DNA of 64,000 bases from Abyssalbus ytuae (GCF_022807975.1 NZ_CP094358.1:992001-1056000), one strand, 5' to 3'; counted from the stretch's first letter, positions 34,560-44,590 are shown. The notes: a model not told the origin generated them from the sequence alone. Numbers and translations are program-made.

Positions 34560-35351
34560 ATGAAAACCGAAAAAGTAGTTAATTATATAGTAAACTGGTT
34601 AAAAGATTATGCTGCCAATGCCAAAGTAAAAGGATTTGTCGTAGGGGTTTCCGGTGGAATAGACTCCGCGGTAACTTCGGCATTATGTGCTAAAACCGGG
34701 CTACCTACTTTATGTCTGGAAATGCCAATACATCAGGCAGACTCACAGGTAAACCGAGCTCTCAACCATGTAGAATGGTTAAAAAAGAATTTTGAAAATG
34801 TGAGTATGGAGCAAATTAACTTAACCCCGGTATTTGACAGTCTGGTTAAAGCATTTCCTACGGTTAAAAATGAAGAAGAAAGATTTATGTCCCTGGCCAA
34901 TACCCGTGCCCGTTTACGTATGACCTCTTTATATTATTTTGCTGCTTTAAAAGGTTATCTGGTTGCCGGTACAGGTAATAAGGTAGAAGATTTTGGAGTA
35001 GGTTTTTACACAAAATATGGTGATGGAGGGGTAGATTTGAGCCCTATTGCCGACCTTTTAAAAACTGAAGTTTATGAGGTTGCAAAATATTTAGGAATTA
35101 ACCGGGAAATAATAGATGCCGCCCCTACCGATGGTTTATGGGGTGACAACAGGACTGACGAGGACCAAATCGGGGCTTCATATCCTGAACTGGAATGGGC
35201 TATGAAAATGAATGAGGAGGGGAAAAAAGCTTCTGATTTCTCAGGAAGGGAAAAAGAGGTTTTTGAAATTTACACACGTTATAATACCGCAAACAAGCAC
35301 AAAATGGTTCCGATTCCTGTATGTGAAATCCCAAAAAGCTATAAGAATTAA
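34560..35351 (+). CDS. nadE: NAD+ synthase, ammonia-dependent
   Basis: This enzyme converts nicotinate adenine dinucleotide to NAD. The PP-loop ATP motif is SGGIDS at 31-36, followed by LANTRARLRMTSLYY and GTGNKVEDFGVGF, all typical of NadE. The ATG at 34560 (MKTEKVVNYI) is preferred to a GTG 27 bases upstream. At 263 residues there is no glutaminase domain, so free ammonia is the likely nitrogen donor. Gene order gldC-gldB / nadE is usual for flavobacteria. Confidence 0.95.
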   Translation: MKTEKVVNYIVNWLKDYAANAKVKGFVVGVSGGIDSAVTSALCAKTGLPTLCLEMPIHQADSQVNRALNHVEWLKKNFENVSMEQINLTPVFDSLVKAFPTVKNEEERFMSLANTRARLRMTSLYYFAALKGYLVAGTGNKVEDFGVGFYTKYGDGGVDLSPIADLLKTEVYEVAKYLGINREIIDAAPTDGLWGDNRTDEDQIGASYPELEWAMKMNEEGKKASDFSGREKEVFEIYTRYNTANKHKMVPIPVCEIPKSYKN

Positions 35352-35525
35352 AAACATTTAAGAAAGTTTTTTCGTAAATTTTGCTAAAGATAAATTTTTG
35401 TTTACTTTTATCATCCCTAAACCTCAAAAATCTCAAACTACGGACACCTTAGGCAAGTGTTTAATTTCTTATTTTTTGACGGTTTAATATTTTGATTTAT
35501 TATAAATTATTAAACAAAAGAACTT

Positions 35526-36155
35526 ATGGTAAAAGTTTTAGTAGCAGACAATCACCCTATTGTCAGAGCTGGCTTAAATTCTGTGATTAAAAGTTCAAAA
35601 CTGGCTGATATAGTAGGCAATGTCAGTACAACAAGCGAACTTTTTAATTTTCTTTCCAAAGAGAAAGTAGACATTATTTTATTAGAAATGGATATTCCCG
35701 AAATTAACGGGATAACGGCTTTAAGAAAGCTTAAAAAAGAATATCCTGATTCTAAAGTATTAATTTTTAGCGGGCAACCGGAAGATGTTTATGCATTGAG
35801 CACCCTTAGAGCCGGAGCCGCAGGTTATCTTTCAAAAAATGCTGATGTTACTGTAATCAGTGATGCAATTACTAAAATTGCCGATGGCGGCATGTTCATT
35901 ACAAATGAACTGGCTCAAAGACTGGCTTTTGATGAAAGTACCAAAAAACCAAGGCGTTTCTTCAGAAAATTATCTACTCGCGAAATTGAAGTTTTAAAAC
36001 TTCTTGCAGCAGGTAAAAGAAACAAACACGTAGCCGAAGAATTAGGTTTAAATGAAAAAACCGTTAGTACCTACAAAGCAAGATTAATGAAAAAACTTAA
36101 TGTTGATAACTTTGTAGATATGCTTCAACAGGCTAAAGCTTTAGATTTGTTTTAA
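35526..36155 (+). CDS. NarL/FixJ-type response regulator with atypical receiver (Glu at acceptor site)
   Basis: The protein has 209 residues. Residues 1-125 are a receiver domain and 145-205 a LuxR-type helix-turn-helix (LSTREIEVLKLLAAGKRNKH, KTVSTYKARLMKKLNVDN). The position of the phospho-acceptor aspartate is occupied by E54 in LLEMDIPE, and the acidic pair is D8-N9 rather than D-D. K104 and S82 are kept. It may therefore be phosphorylation-independent, with Glu mimicking the phosphorylated state. No kinase is adjacent. Its stop codon overlaps that of the convergent dnaG by 3 bases. Confidence 0.88.
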   Translation: MVKVLVADNHPIVRAGLNSVIKSSKLADIVGNVSTTSELFNFLSKEKVDIILLEMDIPEINGITALRKLKKEYPDSKVLIFSGQPEDVYALSTLRAGAAGYLSKNADVTVISDAITKIADGGMFITNELAQRLAFDESTKKPRRFFRKLSTREIEVLKLLAAGKRNKHVAEELGLNEKTVSTYKARLMKKLNVDNFVDMLQQAKALDLF

Positions 36156-38113
36156 TTAACAACACGCTTAAGCTTTTCGGATAATAATTTCTTTAAAAGA
36201 TGATAATTCATGATTTCTTCCAGAATTTCCTGATTGTCATCTTTTTTTTCGAAAGTTTGTTGCTGAAGGGCTTCTACCCTTTTTTCTATTAAATGGCAGC
36301 GCAGGTGTAAAATTGTTTCACTTACCAGTGGGGATACATTTTTATCTTTTTCTTTTACATAAATATTTTTACGTCCCCAATCATGAAGGGTATACCTTTC
36401 TTCATCCATCAAAATACTGGTTATTTCACCGGCTATATCAGCATCGGCCTCATTTACATAACCTTCAATAGCAAAATTTTCATCTTCATTTAACCTGGTA
36501 ATAAGCTCTGAATAAATTTTTCTGAATACAGGGTTGGATAATTCTACTTCATCCTGCTGAAGGTCTAAATAAATTTTTTCAAATACACGGGCGCTATAAG
36601 TTTCCGGTTCTAGAACAAGCTCTCCTTTATCATCATTTTTTAGAATAAGATCCTGAAAGTCTTCTGCTTTATTTCCATATAGAAGCAACAGTTCTATAAT
36701 TTTTCTTTCCAATTGGTGTAAGTGATCAACTTTTTCAATGTCCTTTTGTTCATTCCTTACTACTTCAAAGGCTTTTTGCTGCTTTTTGTATGCTTTTCCT
36801 GCTTCCTGTAATTCTTTTTTACCTGACTGTGCAAGGGTATTAAAAAGTACATCTTCAGAAATATCCATGATGCGGGAGCACTCCTGCACATATATTTCCT
36901 GTTGTATCCTATCTGGTATTTTGGCAATACTGTTGACTATATCGCGTATTGTTCCGGCTTTTTTTACCGGATCGTTTTTAGATTCTTCTACCAGCAGTGA
37001 TGCTTTAAACTGTATGAAGTCTTTTGAATTTTCCTGCAGGTAAAGTACTATATCCTCATAGTCATTTTTGGCTGCAAAACTATCGGGGTCTTCTCCTTCG
37101 GGAAAGGTGCATACCTTTACATTCATTCCCTGTTCGAGAATTAAATCTACCCCGCGCAATGATGCCCGCAACCCTGCAGCATCACCGTCAAACAATACGG
37201 TAATGTTTTTGGTAAGCCTATTTATGAGTCTTATTTGCTCAGGGGTAAGGGCAGTACCACTTGAGGCTACCACATTTTCTATCCCGGCCTGGTGAAACTG
37301 AATTACATCGGTATACCCTTCTACCAGGTAACAATTGTCTTCTTTGGAAACAGCCTGCTTTGCATGAAAAATTCCATACAGAATTTTACTTTTATGGTAA
37401 ATATCACTTTCGGGAGAGTTAAGGTACTTTGCTGCTTTTTTATCGGTGGCCAATATTCTGCCGCCAAAACCCAGCACTCTGCCACTCATGGAGTGTATAG
37501 GGAACATTACCCTACCCTTAAACCTGTCAAACTGTTTATTTTCTTTTACAATGGTAAGGCCGCTTTTTTCAAGATATTCCAGTTGATATCCTTTTTCTGT
37601 AGCAGCATTGGTAAAGGCATCCCATTGATCGGGAGAGTATCCTAATTTGAATTTTTTTATGGTTTCCTCCGTAAACCCACGTTCTTTAAAATAACTCAGG
37701 CCTATGGCTTTTCCCTGTTCGGAGTCCCAAAGGGTTTCCTGAAAATATTGTTGTGCATATTCCGAGACTAAATAAAGACTTTCCCTTTCATTTGCTTTTT
37801 CTTTCTCTTCATTGGTTTGCTCGGTTTCTTCTATCTCAATGTTATATTTTTTTGCAAGGTATTTTATGGCTTCGGGATAGGTAAAATGCTCATGCTCCAT
37901 TAAGAAGGCTACTACATTTCCTCCTTTGCCACTACTAAAGTCTTTCCATATCTGTTTTACCGGCGATACCATAAAACTGGGGGTTCTTTCGTCGGTAAAC
38001 GGACTGAGCCCTTTAAAATTGGACCCTGACTTTTTAAGCTGGACAAAATCACCTATTACTTCTTCTATCCGGGCAGCTTCATATACTTTATCTATGGTTA
38101 ATTTTGAGATCAA
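36152..38113 (-). CDS. dnaG: DNA primase DnaG lacking the usual zinc ligands
   Basis: This primase makes RNA primers for replication. The likely start is TTG at 38113, giving ISKLTIDKVYEAARIEEVIGD; an upstream ATG at 38170 adds an unrelated hydrophobic leader. The N-terminal CHC2-type region (33-65) keeps its layout, but the four metal ligands are replaced by S37, T40, D58 and S61. The TOPRIM domain is intact (VEGYTDVIQ and FDGDAAG). A C-terminal helicase-binding region follows. The length is 653 residues. Confidence 0.95.
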   Translation of the reverse strand: MISKLTIDKVYEAARIEEVIGDFVQLKKSGSNFKGLSPFTDERTPSFMVSPVKQIWKDFSSGKGGNVVAFLMEHEHFTYPEAIKYLAKKYNIEIEETEQTNEEKEKANERESLYLVSEYAQQYFQETLWDSEQGKAIGLSYFKERGFTEETIKKFKLGYSPDQWDAFTNAATEKGYQLEYLEKSGLTIVKENKQFDRFKGRVMFPIHSMSGRVLGFGGRILATDKKAAKYLNSPESDIYHKSKILYGIFHAKQAVSKEDNCYLVEGYTDVIQFHQAGIENVVASSGTALTPEQIRLINRLTKNITVLFDGDAAGLRASLRGVDLILEQGMNVKVCTFPEGEDPDSFAAKNDYEDIVLYLQENSKDFIQFKASLLVEESKNDPVKKAGTIRDIVNSIAKIPDRIQQEIYVQECSRIMDISEDVLFNTLAQSGKKELQEAGKAYKKQQKAFEVVRNEQKDIEKVDHLHQLERKIIELLLLYGNKAEDFQDLILKNDDKGELVLEPETYSARVFEKIYLDLQQDEVELSNPVFRKIYSELITRLNEDENFAIEGYVNEADADIAGEITSILMDEERYTLHDWGRKNIYVKEKDKNVSPLVSETILHLRCHLIEKRVEALQQQTFEKKDDNQEILEEIMNYHLLKKLLSEKLKRVVN

Positions 38114-38498
38114 GGAATACTGTTTTTTGAATATGTAAATGTAACAAATTAGCAATGGTATAAAAAACAAATTCCTTTGGCTGGCTTGTTAGTATTGGTA
38201 TGGGTGCAAGGAATGCTTAGGGTTCCTTAATAAATTTTATGGCTCCTCATAGTACACACACCTGATTTGCTGCGGAAATCCTGCCCTCGAAAGAGGGGAG
38301 ACGGGATGTTAATAGAGTATAGAAGAAATGACAAATATGCTTCGGGGATTTTCCGTAAGCCATCCGGAAAGGAAAATACTCTTCTTTTGTTAATAATTGC
38401 ATACCCCCATTTGCTCTGCAAATAGTTACTCCCCCATCTTATACCCTGGCCTAGTATTTGCTTTTTTTATATGGAGATTAAGAGGGGGAGCAAAAAAG
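38114..38498. other. Gap with several hairpins, no convincing gene
   Basis: This stretch holds a small GNRA-type hairpin (ccctc-gaaa-gaggg at 38284-38297) and a second inverted repeat (attttcc at 38348-38354 with ggaaaat at 38371-38377). A 64-codon minus-strand frame (38227-38421) covers them but has no family match or sensible start. The pattern may reflect a structured RNA or gene debris. Confidence 0.35.
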
Positions 38499-39590
38499 CT
38501 AAAGGTCAAACCGTAATCCCAAGGAAATATTATTTTGCTTTACTGCTGCATCTTTAAAAACAGGGTTCAGGTCATATTTAAGATATAACGAAGTATCGCC
38601 TGCGCCAATATATGCGGCTACTCCATATATAAAACTACTGGTATTATAACCACCTTTAAGCTTTTGTTTTATGTGCTCGCCGTTTTGTTTAAATTTTAGT
38701 TTTTGCCTGGTACTTATGTTAAAACCTGCATATCCTCCCAACCCGAATTTAAATTTGTTATAGGTAGAGTAACGGAAATAATCTTCTTTTTCGATTTTCT
38801 TTGAGGGTCCCATTTCAAAAAATACCGGAAAAACAAGATTGTCCATTCGGAGTTTTGATTTTTTAAGATTTTCGGGGAATTCCTGTAATACGGTTTCTTC
38901 TCCTGTATCTACAAAATACATATTATCCTTGGGGTTTATGCCGTTAAACTGAAATGAAAACCCATACCTGATCCTTAAAAAATTGGTTTCTTTGAATACC
39001 CGGGAGGACCACATCCAGCCTAATTCAAAAAAACGGCTGCCTCCTATTTGATAGGGTGTATCCTCGAGTGACTGATCTTCAATAATAGTATTATTAAGCC
39101 CTACCGCAAAAAAGATATCGGAATAAGTGCGGCGGTCGTACCGCATTTTGCGGTGTTTACCGTTAAAAACAACTTCAAAAAAATCGTCAATATCACGGTA
39201 ATACGACTTTCCTACTTTTATGGCAAATGTATCGTCTTGAAAGCTTTCCAGTTCAAAATCTTCACCTCTTCTGAGTAATTCTATTCTGTTGTCAATAATA
39301 GCCGTTTTGTTTTCAATATTCAGGGCTGTTTCACGGGCAGCTTCCTGTTTCCTGGTTGCAGCTTCTTCAGTGGTAATTTCACTATCATCTTCGAGGTCAT
39401 GAATTTCCTGAACTTTTTCTTTTAATTTATCCTTTTCTAATTCAATGATGTTTTTTTTGTCTTCCTGTAAGCGCTTTATTTTGAAATAAACATCAGAGGG
39501 CAAAACAGAATCCTGAGGTACCTGGGCATTTAATAAATGGGTGCAAAGCATAGCCACCCACATTGCGATGAATGTAATAATTCTGATCAT
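38499..39590 (-). CDS. Outer membrane beta-barrel protein with periplasmic coiled coil
   Basis: The 363-residue protein has a signal peptide ending LLNAQ. A coiled-coil segment (about 35-105, KIKRLQEDKKNIIELEKDKL) follows, and then a C-terminal part with alternating aromatic strands ending in SLGLRFDL, as in outer-membrane barrels. I know no specific function. It is the last gene of the sigma / anti-sigma / barrel unit 40911-38499, so it may be an envelope target or sensor of that sigma factor. Confidence 0.7.
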   Translation of the reverse strand: MIRIITFIAMWVAMLCTHLLNAQVPQDSVLPSDVYFKIKRLQEDKKNIIELEKDKLKEKVQEIHDLEDDSEITTEEAATRKQEAARETALNIENKTAIIDNRIELLRRGEDFELESFQDDTFAIKVGKSYYRDIDDFFEVVFNGKHRKMRYDRRTYSDIFFAVGLNNTIIEDQSLEDTPYQIGGSRFFELGWMWSSRVFKETNFLRIRYGFSFQFNGINPKDNMYFVDTGEETVLQEFPENLKKSKLRMDNLVFPVFFEMGPSKKIEKEDYFRYSTYNKFKFGLGGYAGFNISTRQKLKFKQNGEHIKQKLKGGYNTSSFIYGVAAYIGAGDTSLYLKYDLNPVFKDAAVKQNNISLGLRFDL

Positions 39591-39623
39591 GATTTATTTT
39601 TTTGATTGATGATTGAAACTCCG

Positions 39624-40355
39624 TCAGTTGTTATCGGCAACTGCCGTTTTTATTATTACCGCTCCTTCTTTAAGGGCTTCAAATACTTTATCTCTAAATG
39701 ATTTTTCGAGTTCGTGCTCTACTTCATCAAGTAATGCAACTGCATCTATTTTATTATTGTCTTTATTATATAGGGTGCGTTGAGAATCGAGTTGTTTTTG
39801 AGCCATTTTAAGCAATTGTTCAATTTCTTCAGTGGTCACCTCTCGTTTGGCATTCATGGCATATACCTGTTCTACCACCTGTTTTACTTTTTCTTCTTCA
39901 AAAGCAGCCATTACAGGTTGCTTGCTACGTTCAGCAGGCATATCCGGATTTTTTTGGATTACTTTTTGTTTATTCTTACCGGAAAATCCGGCGGGTTTAT
40001 TGTTAGATGAAATTGCTTGCTCATTATTATTGTATTGAACATTTTTTTCTTCGGAAGGCGTAATGGTTACAGCCGGTAAATCTCTTTCTTTTTCTGAAAC
40101 AGGGCTGGCTTTTATATTCTCTTCTACATTTACAAGGGTTTGCTCCGGTTGTTTTTTAATAAGTAATAAGATAACACTCAATGCCATGGCAACCATTATA
40201 CAGGCGGCTGCCCAATAGGGTACGAAAAAACCTTTTTTAGGGCGCTCCGTTTTATTTAGCCAACTCTCCAATTTCTCCCATGCATGTGGAGAGGGAGTTA
40301 TTTTTCTGGCCTCCATTTTTTCTTTTGACCTCTCTTCAAAATTACCTTGTCCCAT
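39624..40355 (-). CDS. Putative anti-sigma factor, single membrane helix
   Basis: The 243-residue protein has a cytoplasmic N-terminal segment (about 1-45, containing ITPSPHAWEKLESWLNK), one membrane helix (about 48-67, YWAAACIMVAMALSVILLLI) and a charged periplasmic part. The design and the 14-base overlap with the preceding ECF sigma gene support an anti-sigma role. No zinc-binding HxxxCxxC motif is visible, so it would belong to the non-ZAS type found in Bacteroidetes. Confidence 0.75.
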   Translation of the reverse strand: MGQGNFEERSKEKMEARKITPSPHAWEKLESWLNKTERPKKGFFVPYWAAACIMVAMALSVILLLIKKQPEQTLVNVEENIKASPVSEKERDLPAVTITPSEEKNVQYNNNEQAISSNNKPAGFSGKNKQKVIQKNPDMPAERSKQPVMAAFEEEKVKQVVEQVYAMNAKREVTTEEIEQLLKMAQKQLDSQRTLYNKDNNKIDAVALLDEVEHELEKSFRDKVFEALKEGAVIIKTAVADNN

Positions 40356-40911
40356 TTTCTTTAAGATTTAGTCCGTTTAATTTATGCTGAAGCATTTTCC
40401 TGGCCTTATATAACTGTGATTTGGAGGTACTTTCGGAAATATGGAGCATTTCTGCTATTTCTTTATGTGAATAGCCTTGTATGGCATACATAACAAACAC
40501 CGATTTATATCCGTCCGGCAATTCATCGATAATTAATTGAAGGTGATCTACCTCGGGTGTATGGTTATAATCTATTTCCTGAACAATCTTTTCTTCTTCT
40601 TCAACAAAAAACATTTGCTTTTTACTTCTTAAAAATGAAATGGATTCCCTTACCATTATTTTTCTTATCCATCCTTCAAAACTACCGTTGTTTTTAAAAG
40701 CAGGCAGGTTGGAAAAAACTTTATAAAAGCCGGTAATCATCACATCTTCCGCAAAATGCAAATCTGCTATATAATACCTGCATATGCTTAGCATTTTGGG
40801 AGAATACTTTTCAAAAATTAACCGTTGGGCTTCTTTATTATTTTTTTGGGCTTTACGAATTAATTTTAGTTCGTTTGTATGAAGTGGTATGACCTTCAAA
40901 AGTTTTTTCAT
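40342..40911 (-). CDS. ECF RNA polymerase sigma factor
   Basis: This sigma-70 family factor of 189 residues has region 2 (EKYSPKMLSICRYYIADLHF to SFEGWIRKIMVRESISFLR) and region 4 (LPDGYKSVFVMYAIQGYSHK with EIAEMLHISESTSKSQLYKA). It heads a unit with a membrane anti-sigma and an outer-membrane barrel protein, suggesting control by an envelope signal. The target promoters are not recognisable here. Confidence 0.92.
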   Translation of the reverse strand: MKKLLKVIPLHTNELKLIRKAQKNNKEAQRLIFEKYSPKMLSICRYYIADLHFAEDVMITGFYKVFSNLPAFKNNGSFEGWIRKIMVRESISFLRSKKQMFFVEEEEKIVQEIDYNHTPEVDHLQLIIDELPDGYKSVFVMYAIQGYSHKEIAEMLHISESTSKSQLYKARKMLQHKLNGLNLKENGTR

Positions 40912-40983
40912 TTTTGCTTCTATTTATATAGACGCAATTAATTTTAAAAAGGTTGCCTGAAGTAATTTTTTGGGGAAAGATTT

Positions 40984-41961
40984 TTACTTTTTTCTGTCAA
41001 TTACATAACTCACCATAAGTTCCAAAGCATCTTTATACTCAGAATTCGGGTAGTTTTTAATAAGGGACAGGGCCTGTTGCTGAAATTCTTTCATTTTCTT
41101 TTCGGCATATTCGAGCCCCCCGTTATTTTTTACAAAATTTATAACTTCTTTTACCCTTTTTTTATCCTTATTATGGTTTTTAACTGAATTTATAAGCCAG
41201 TTTTTATCTTTTTGGTCACAGTTATTGAGAGTATAAATTAAAGGCAGGGTCATTTTTTGCTCCTTGATATCGATTCCTGTTGGCTTTCCTATGGGCCCGT
41301 CAGTATAATCAAACAAATCGTCCTTAATTTGAAAAGCCATACCAATAAGTTCACCAAATTTGCGCATGGTTTCAACCTCCCCGGAATCGGGTTTTACGGA
41401 GCATGCTCCCAGGCTGCAACAGGCTGCGATTAATGTGGCGGTTTTTTGTCTTATGATATCATAATAAACTTCTTCGGTTATATCGAGCCTGCGGGCTTTT
41501 TCTATTTGCAGCAGTTCGCCTTCACTCATTTCCCTTACGGCTACCGAAATAATTTTTAACAGGTCAAAATCTCCATAATCTATAGAAAGTAACAAGCCTT
41601 TGGAAAGTAAATAATCGCCTACCAGAACCGCTATTTTATTTTTCCACAGGGCGTTTATAGAGAAAAAACCACGCCTGCGGTTGCTGTCATCAACCACATC
41701 ATCATGAACCAGGGTGGCCGTGTGAATAAGCTCTATTACCGAAGCCCCCCTGTAGGTACGTTCGTTTACCTGTCCGTTTGACACCATTTTTGCCACCAGA
41801 AAAACAAACATGGGCCGCATTTGTTTGCCTTTCCTGTTAACAATGTAATAGGTGATACGGTTTAACAACGCAACTTTTGAAGACATAGACTCGTAGAACT
41901 TTTTTTCAAAAAGTTCCATTTCGTCATGTACCGGCTTCTTGATTTGTTCTACAACCTTCAT
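40984..41961 (-). CDS. Polyprenyl diphosphate synthase
   Basis: The 325-residue all-helical prenyltransferase has the first aspartate-rich motif D87-D88-V-V-D91 in LVHDDVVDD and the second in QIKDDLFDY, with the KTATLIAACCSLGA helix between. It makes the long isoprenoid chain of menaquinone or a similar product from isopentenyl diphosphate. Chain length cannot be read safely. It lies just upstream of the sigma-factor gene, 72 bp away on the same strand. Confidence 0.93.
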   Translation of the reverse strand: MKVVEQIKKPVHDEMELFEKKFYESMSSKVALLNRITYYIVNRKGKQMRPMFVFLVAKMVSNGQVNERTYRGASVIELIHTATLVHDDVVDDSNRRRGFFSINALWKNKIAVLVGDYLLSKGLLLSIDYGDFDLLKIISVAVREMSEGELLQIEKARRLDITEEVYYDIIRQKTATLIAACCSLGACSVKPDSGEVETMRKFGELIGMAFQIKDDLFDYTDGPIGKPTGIDIKEQKMTLPLIYTLNNCDQKDKNWLINSVKNHNKDKKRVKEVINFVKNNGGLEYAEKKMKEFQQQALSLIKNYPNSEYKDALELMVSYVIDRKK

Positions 41962-42100
41962 AGAGTGGGCAAAGATAGTATTTAGAGTTTAATGTTGATA
42001 AACATTATTTGCCATAACTGTAAATAATTAAGTGTTTTTAAAACAATTTCACTGTTTACAGTGAAAAATCCAATATTAATTATTTATTAGATTTGTCTCA

Positions 42101-44206
42101 ATGCAAACTTTATATAAATATTGGATAGTCGTTTTTTTTCATTTCTTTCTTCTACATGGATACACACAACATGAAGAGGAAATAATAGACAGCCTGAACT
42201 ATACTTATAATAATATTAGTAAAATAGGTGAGAAAAGATTTTTGGCTATTGTAGACCCGCTTTTATCTAATCCGAAAATCAGTGTAAGGTTGAAGCTAAA
42301 TGCCTATTATTTTAAAGGACAATATCACAACTTTAAAGGGGTAATAGACTCTGCTATACATTATGCAAAAAAAATAATAACACTCACCGACCAAAAAGAT
42401 GATGAACTTTCAATAGGAATGATGAACCGGGCATACTATTTATTAGGTACTGCCAACAGCAATAAAGGATTGAATGAAAAAGGCAAATACTGGTATTTAA
42501 AAGGTATTGAAATGGCCGAGAGATTTAAAGAAAAAGAAAGTGACTCCTGGTTGTATTACTTCAACCTGCATGGCCTGGCAAAAATATATGTAGTGCTGGG
42601 AGAATTTGATAAAGCTCTAAAACTTTTTCATGAATGTACAAAAGCAAATTTAACTAAAGAGCTTGTTTATGGTAGTTATATAAACATGAGTAATATATAC
42701 TCTGTAAAAAAAGAATTTAACACTGCAAATATTTATCTGGCAAAAGCCCAAAAACTTTGTGAGGAAGAAAGCAACCATAAATGTGTGGCAATATGTTTAT
42801 TAAACATTGGTGAAAATTTACACAGCCAGGGAAATTATGACGAAGCATTAAAATATTATGATGAATCGGTTAAAATTTCGGCAACTTATGGCTTTAAGGA
42901 CTTGAAACTATACAACTCGGTACAAATAGGATCTATTTTTAAAAGCAGGGAACAATGGAATGATGCCTATTTAATATATACAACTGCCCTAACCGATGCC
43001 ATAGATTTAAACCTGATGGAGCAGCAAATGTATATATATGAATTGCTGGCAGATATGTCGCTTAAAAAAAATGATTATAAAAATGCTTTTACTTTTCAAT
43101 CTGAGCGTTATAAAATACTGGATTCCTTAAACAACATGCAAAAAAACAAGGAAATTAATGAGCTGGAAGTGAAATTTCAGACCTTGCAAAAAGAACAAGA
43201 AATTGAAGTACTAAAAATAACCAATAAAAACCGCGAACTGCAATTAAAAAACAAGAACGAAGCCATTAGTAACCTGCTCCTTAAACAAAAGTATGACAGT
43301 ATTAATAAAGCCAACCAAATTTTATCGCTACAAGGTGCATCGGAAAAACGCAGAATTGAATTAGAACTTCTTAGAAAAGACCGGCTTTTAAAACAAAATG
43401 AACTGGCATCAGAAAAAAATACAAAGCGGTTAATGCTTGTGGCTTTTTTAATAATTCTGATTCCTGTTATTGCTCTGCTGTTTGTTTACTATCAAAAATT
43501 ACTCACTCAAAATCAGCTTAATAAAAAGCAGGAAGAAATCAATAATGAGAAAATATATTCACTGGTAAAAGAGCAGGAGTTAAAATTAATTAAGGCATCG
43601 GTAGAAGGACAGGATAAAGAAAGATCGAGAATTGCACAGGAATTACATGACAGTATAGGAGGTAATCTGGCTGCCATAAAACTCCAGTTCAGTAAAATTA
43701 TTCACAGCAGCAATGGCACTTTAACCAGTATAAACCAACAACTGGACGATACGTATAACCAGGTCAGGACCATCTCGCATAATTTAATGCCCAAAAAGTT
43801 TAATCAAAATTCCTTTATTGCAGTGCTTACGGAGTATTTGAAAAACATAGGCGAAGCGAGTGATATACGAACAAACCTGTTTGTTTTCCCTGATAATCAT
43901 ACAATTGATAAAATTGACGAAAAAATCCTCGTAGAAATTTATAAAATAATTCAGGAACTGATAACAAATACCATTAAACATGCACGGGCGTCTAAAATAG
44001 ACATACAGTTTAATTTAATAGGAAACGATGTAAATATTTTATATGAAGATAATGGTAGCGGTTTTATTCCGGAGAAAGTAAATTACGGAATAGGTTTTTT
44101 AAATATCCAAAACAGAATTAAAAAAATTAATGGCAGTATAAATATAGATTCAATCCTTAACCGGGGAACAATTATTAACCTTGAAATCCCGGTGCGCAAC
44201 CCATAA
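42101..44206 (+). CDS. Two-component histidine kinase with extracytoplasmic TPR domain (HisKA_3)
   Basis: A signal peptide (MQTLYKYWIVVFFHFFLLHG) starts the 701-residue protein. About six TPR-type repeats (residues 60-350) follow, then a coiled coil (350-440), one membrane helix (about 445-467), and a HisKA_3 domain with phospho-acceptor H516 in QELHDSIGGNLAA. A HATPase domain (ELITNTIKHARAS, EDNGSGF) closes the protein. This is the NarX-like class common in Bacteroidetes. The NarL-type regulator at 44591 is the likely partner. Confidence 0.92.
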   Translation: MQTLYKYWIVVFFHFFLLHGYTQHEEEIIDSLNYTYNNISKIGEKRFLAIVDPLLSNPKISVRLKLNAYYFKGQYHNFKGVIDSAIHYAKKIITLTDQKDDELSIGMMNRAYYLLGTANSNKGLNEKGKYWYLKGIEMAERFKEKESDSWLYYFNLHGLAKIYVVLGEFDKALKLFHECTKANLTKELVYGSYINMSNIYSVKKEFNTANIYLAKAQKLCEEESNHKCVAICLLNIGENLHSQGNYDEALKYYDESVKISATYGFKDLKLYNSVQIGSIFKSREQWNDAYLIYTTALTDAIDLNLMEQQMYIYELLADMSLKKNDYKNAFTFQSERYKILDSLNNMQKNKEINELEVKFQTLQKEQEIEVLKITNKNRELQLKNKNEAISNLLLKQKYDSINKANQILSLQGASEKRRIELELLRKDRLLKQNELASEKNTKRLMLVAFLIILIPVIALLFVYYQKLLTQNQLNKKQEEINNEKIYSLVKEQELKLIKASVEGQDKERSRIAQELHDSIGGNLAAIKLQFSKIIHSSNGTLTSINQQLDDTYNQVRTISHNLMPKKFNQNSFIAVLTEYLKNIGEASDIRTNLFVFPDNHTIDKIDEKILVEIYKIIQELITNTIKHARASKIDIQFNLIGNDVNILYEDNGSGFIPEKVNYGIGFLNIQNRIKKINGSINIDSILNRGTIINLEIPVRNP

Positions 44207-44590
44207 AATAATTTTTAATATCTTGGGTTTGTCCAAATGAAGAAAATAGATTTTAAAAATATTAACCAACTTTATTAAACATGTTAAAGCCTCAATTACC
44301 AACATTCAAGTTTAGCCCTTTCAATTCATATTCATTATTTCTTTTTAAAAGCACATATTAAGCTGTAATATACTCCACCGGCTTACTATTTATTAGTTGA
44401 AATTAATATTCAGGTAAGTAGGCCAGGCGATATTCTGATTTAATTTTTGAAGATAAGAGCATAAGCTTTTAATACCAAAGAGGATATATAACCCAATATT
44501 AAAAGTAGAATAAAAACCTAAATGAACCCTTAATAATTGAGTCCCGAATTAACCAGGGCACTATCTTAAACATAGAAACTCCATTAACTC
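44207..44590 (+). other. Gap between kinase and regulator, nothing clear
   Basis: This stretch of 384 bp between the kinase and regulator genes contains no convincing frame, hairpin or repeat. A separate promoter for the regulator is possible, but no clear -7 site can be pointed out. Confidence 0.4.

Noticed and set aside
38227-38421. 64-codon minus-strand gene
   Set aside because: It has no family match and an unlikely composition, and it covers hairpins. More likely non-coding.
44207-44590. Possible small RNA between kinase and regulator genes
   Set aside because: No hairpin, promoter pair or terminator could be pointed out.
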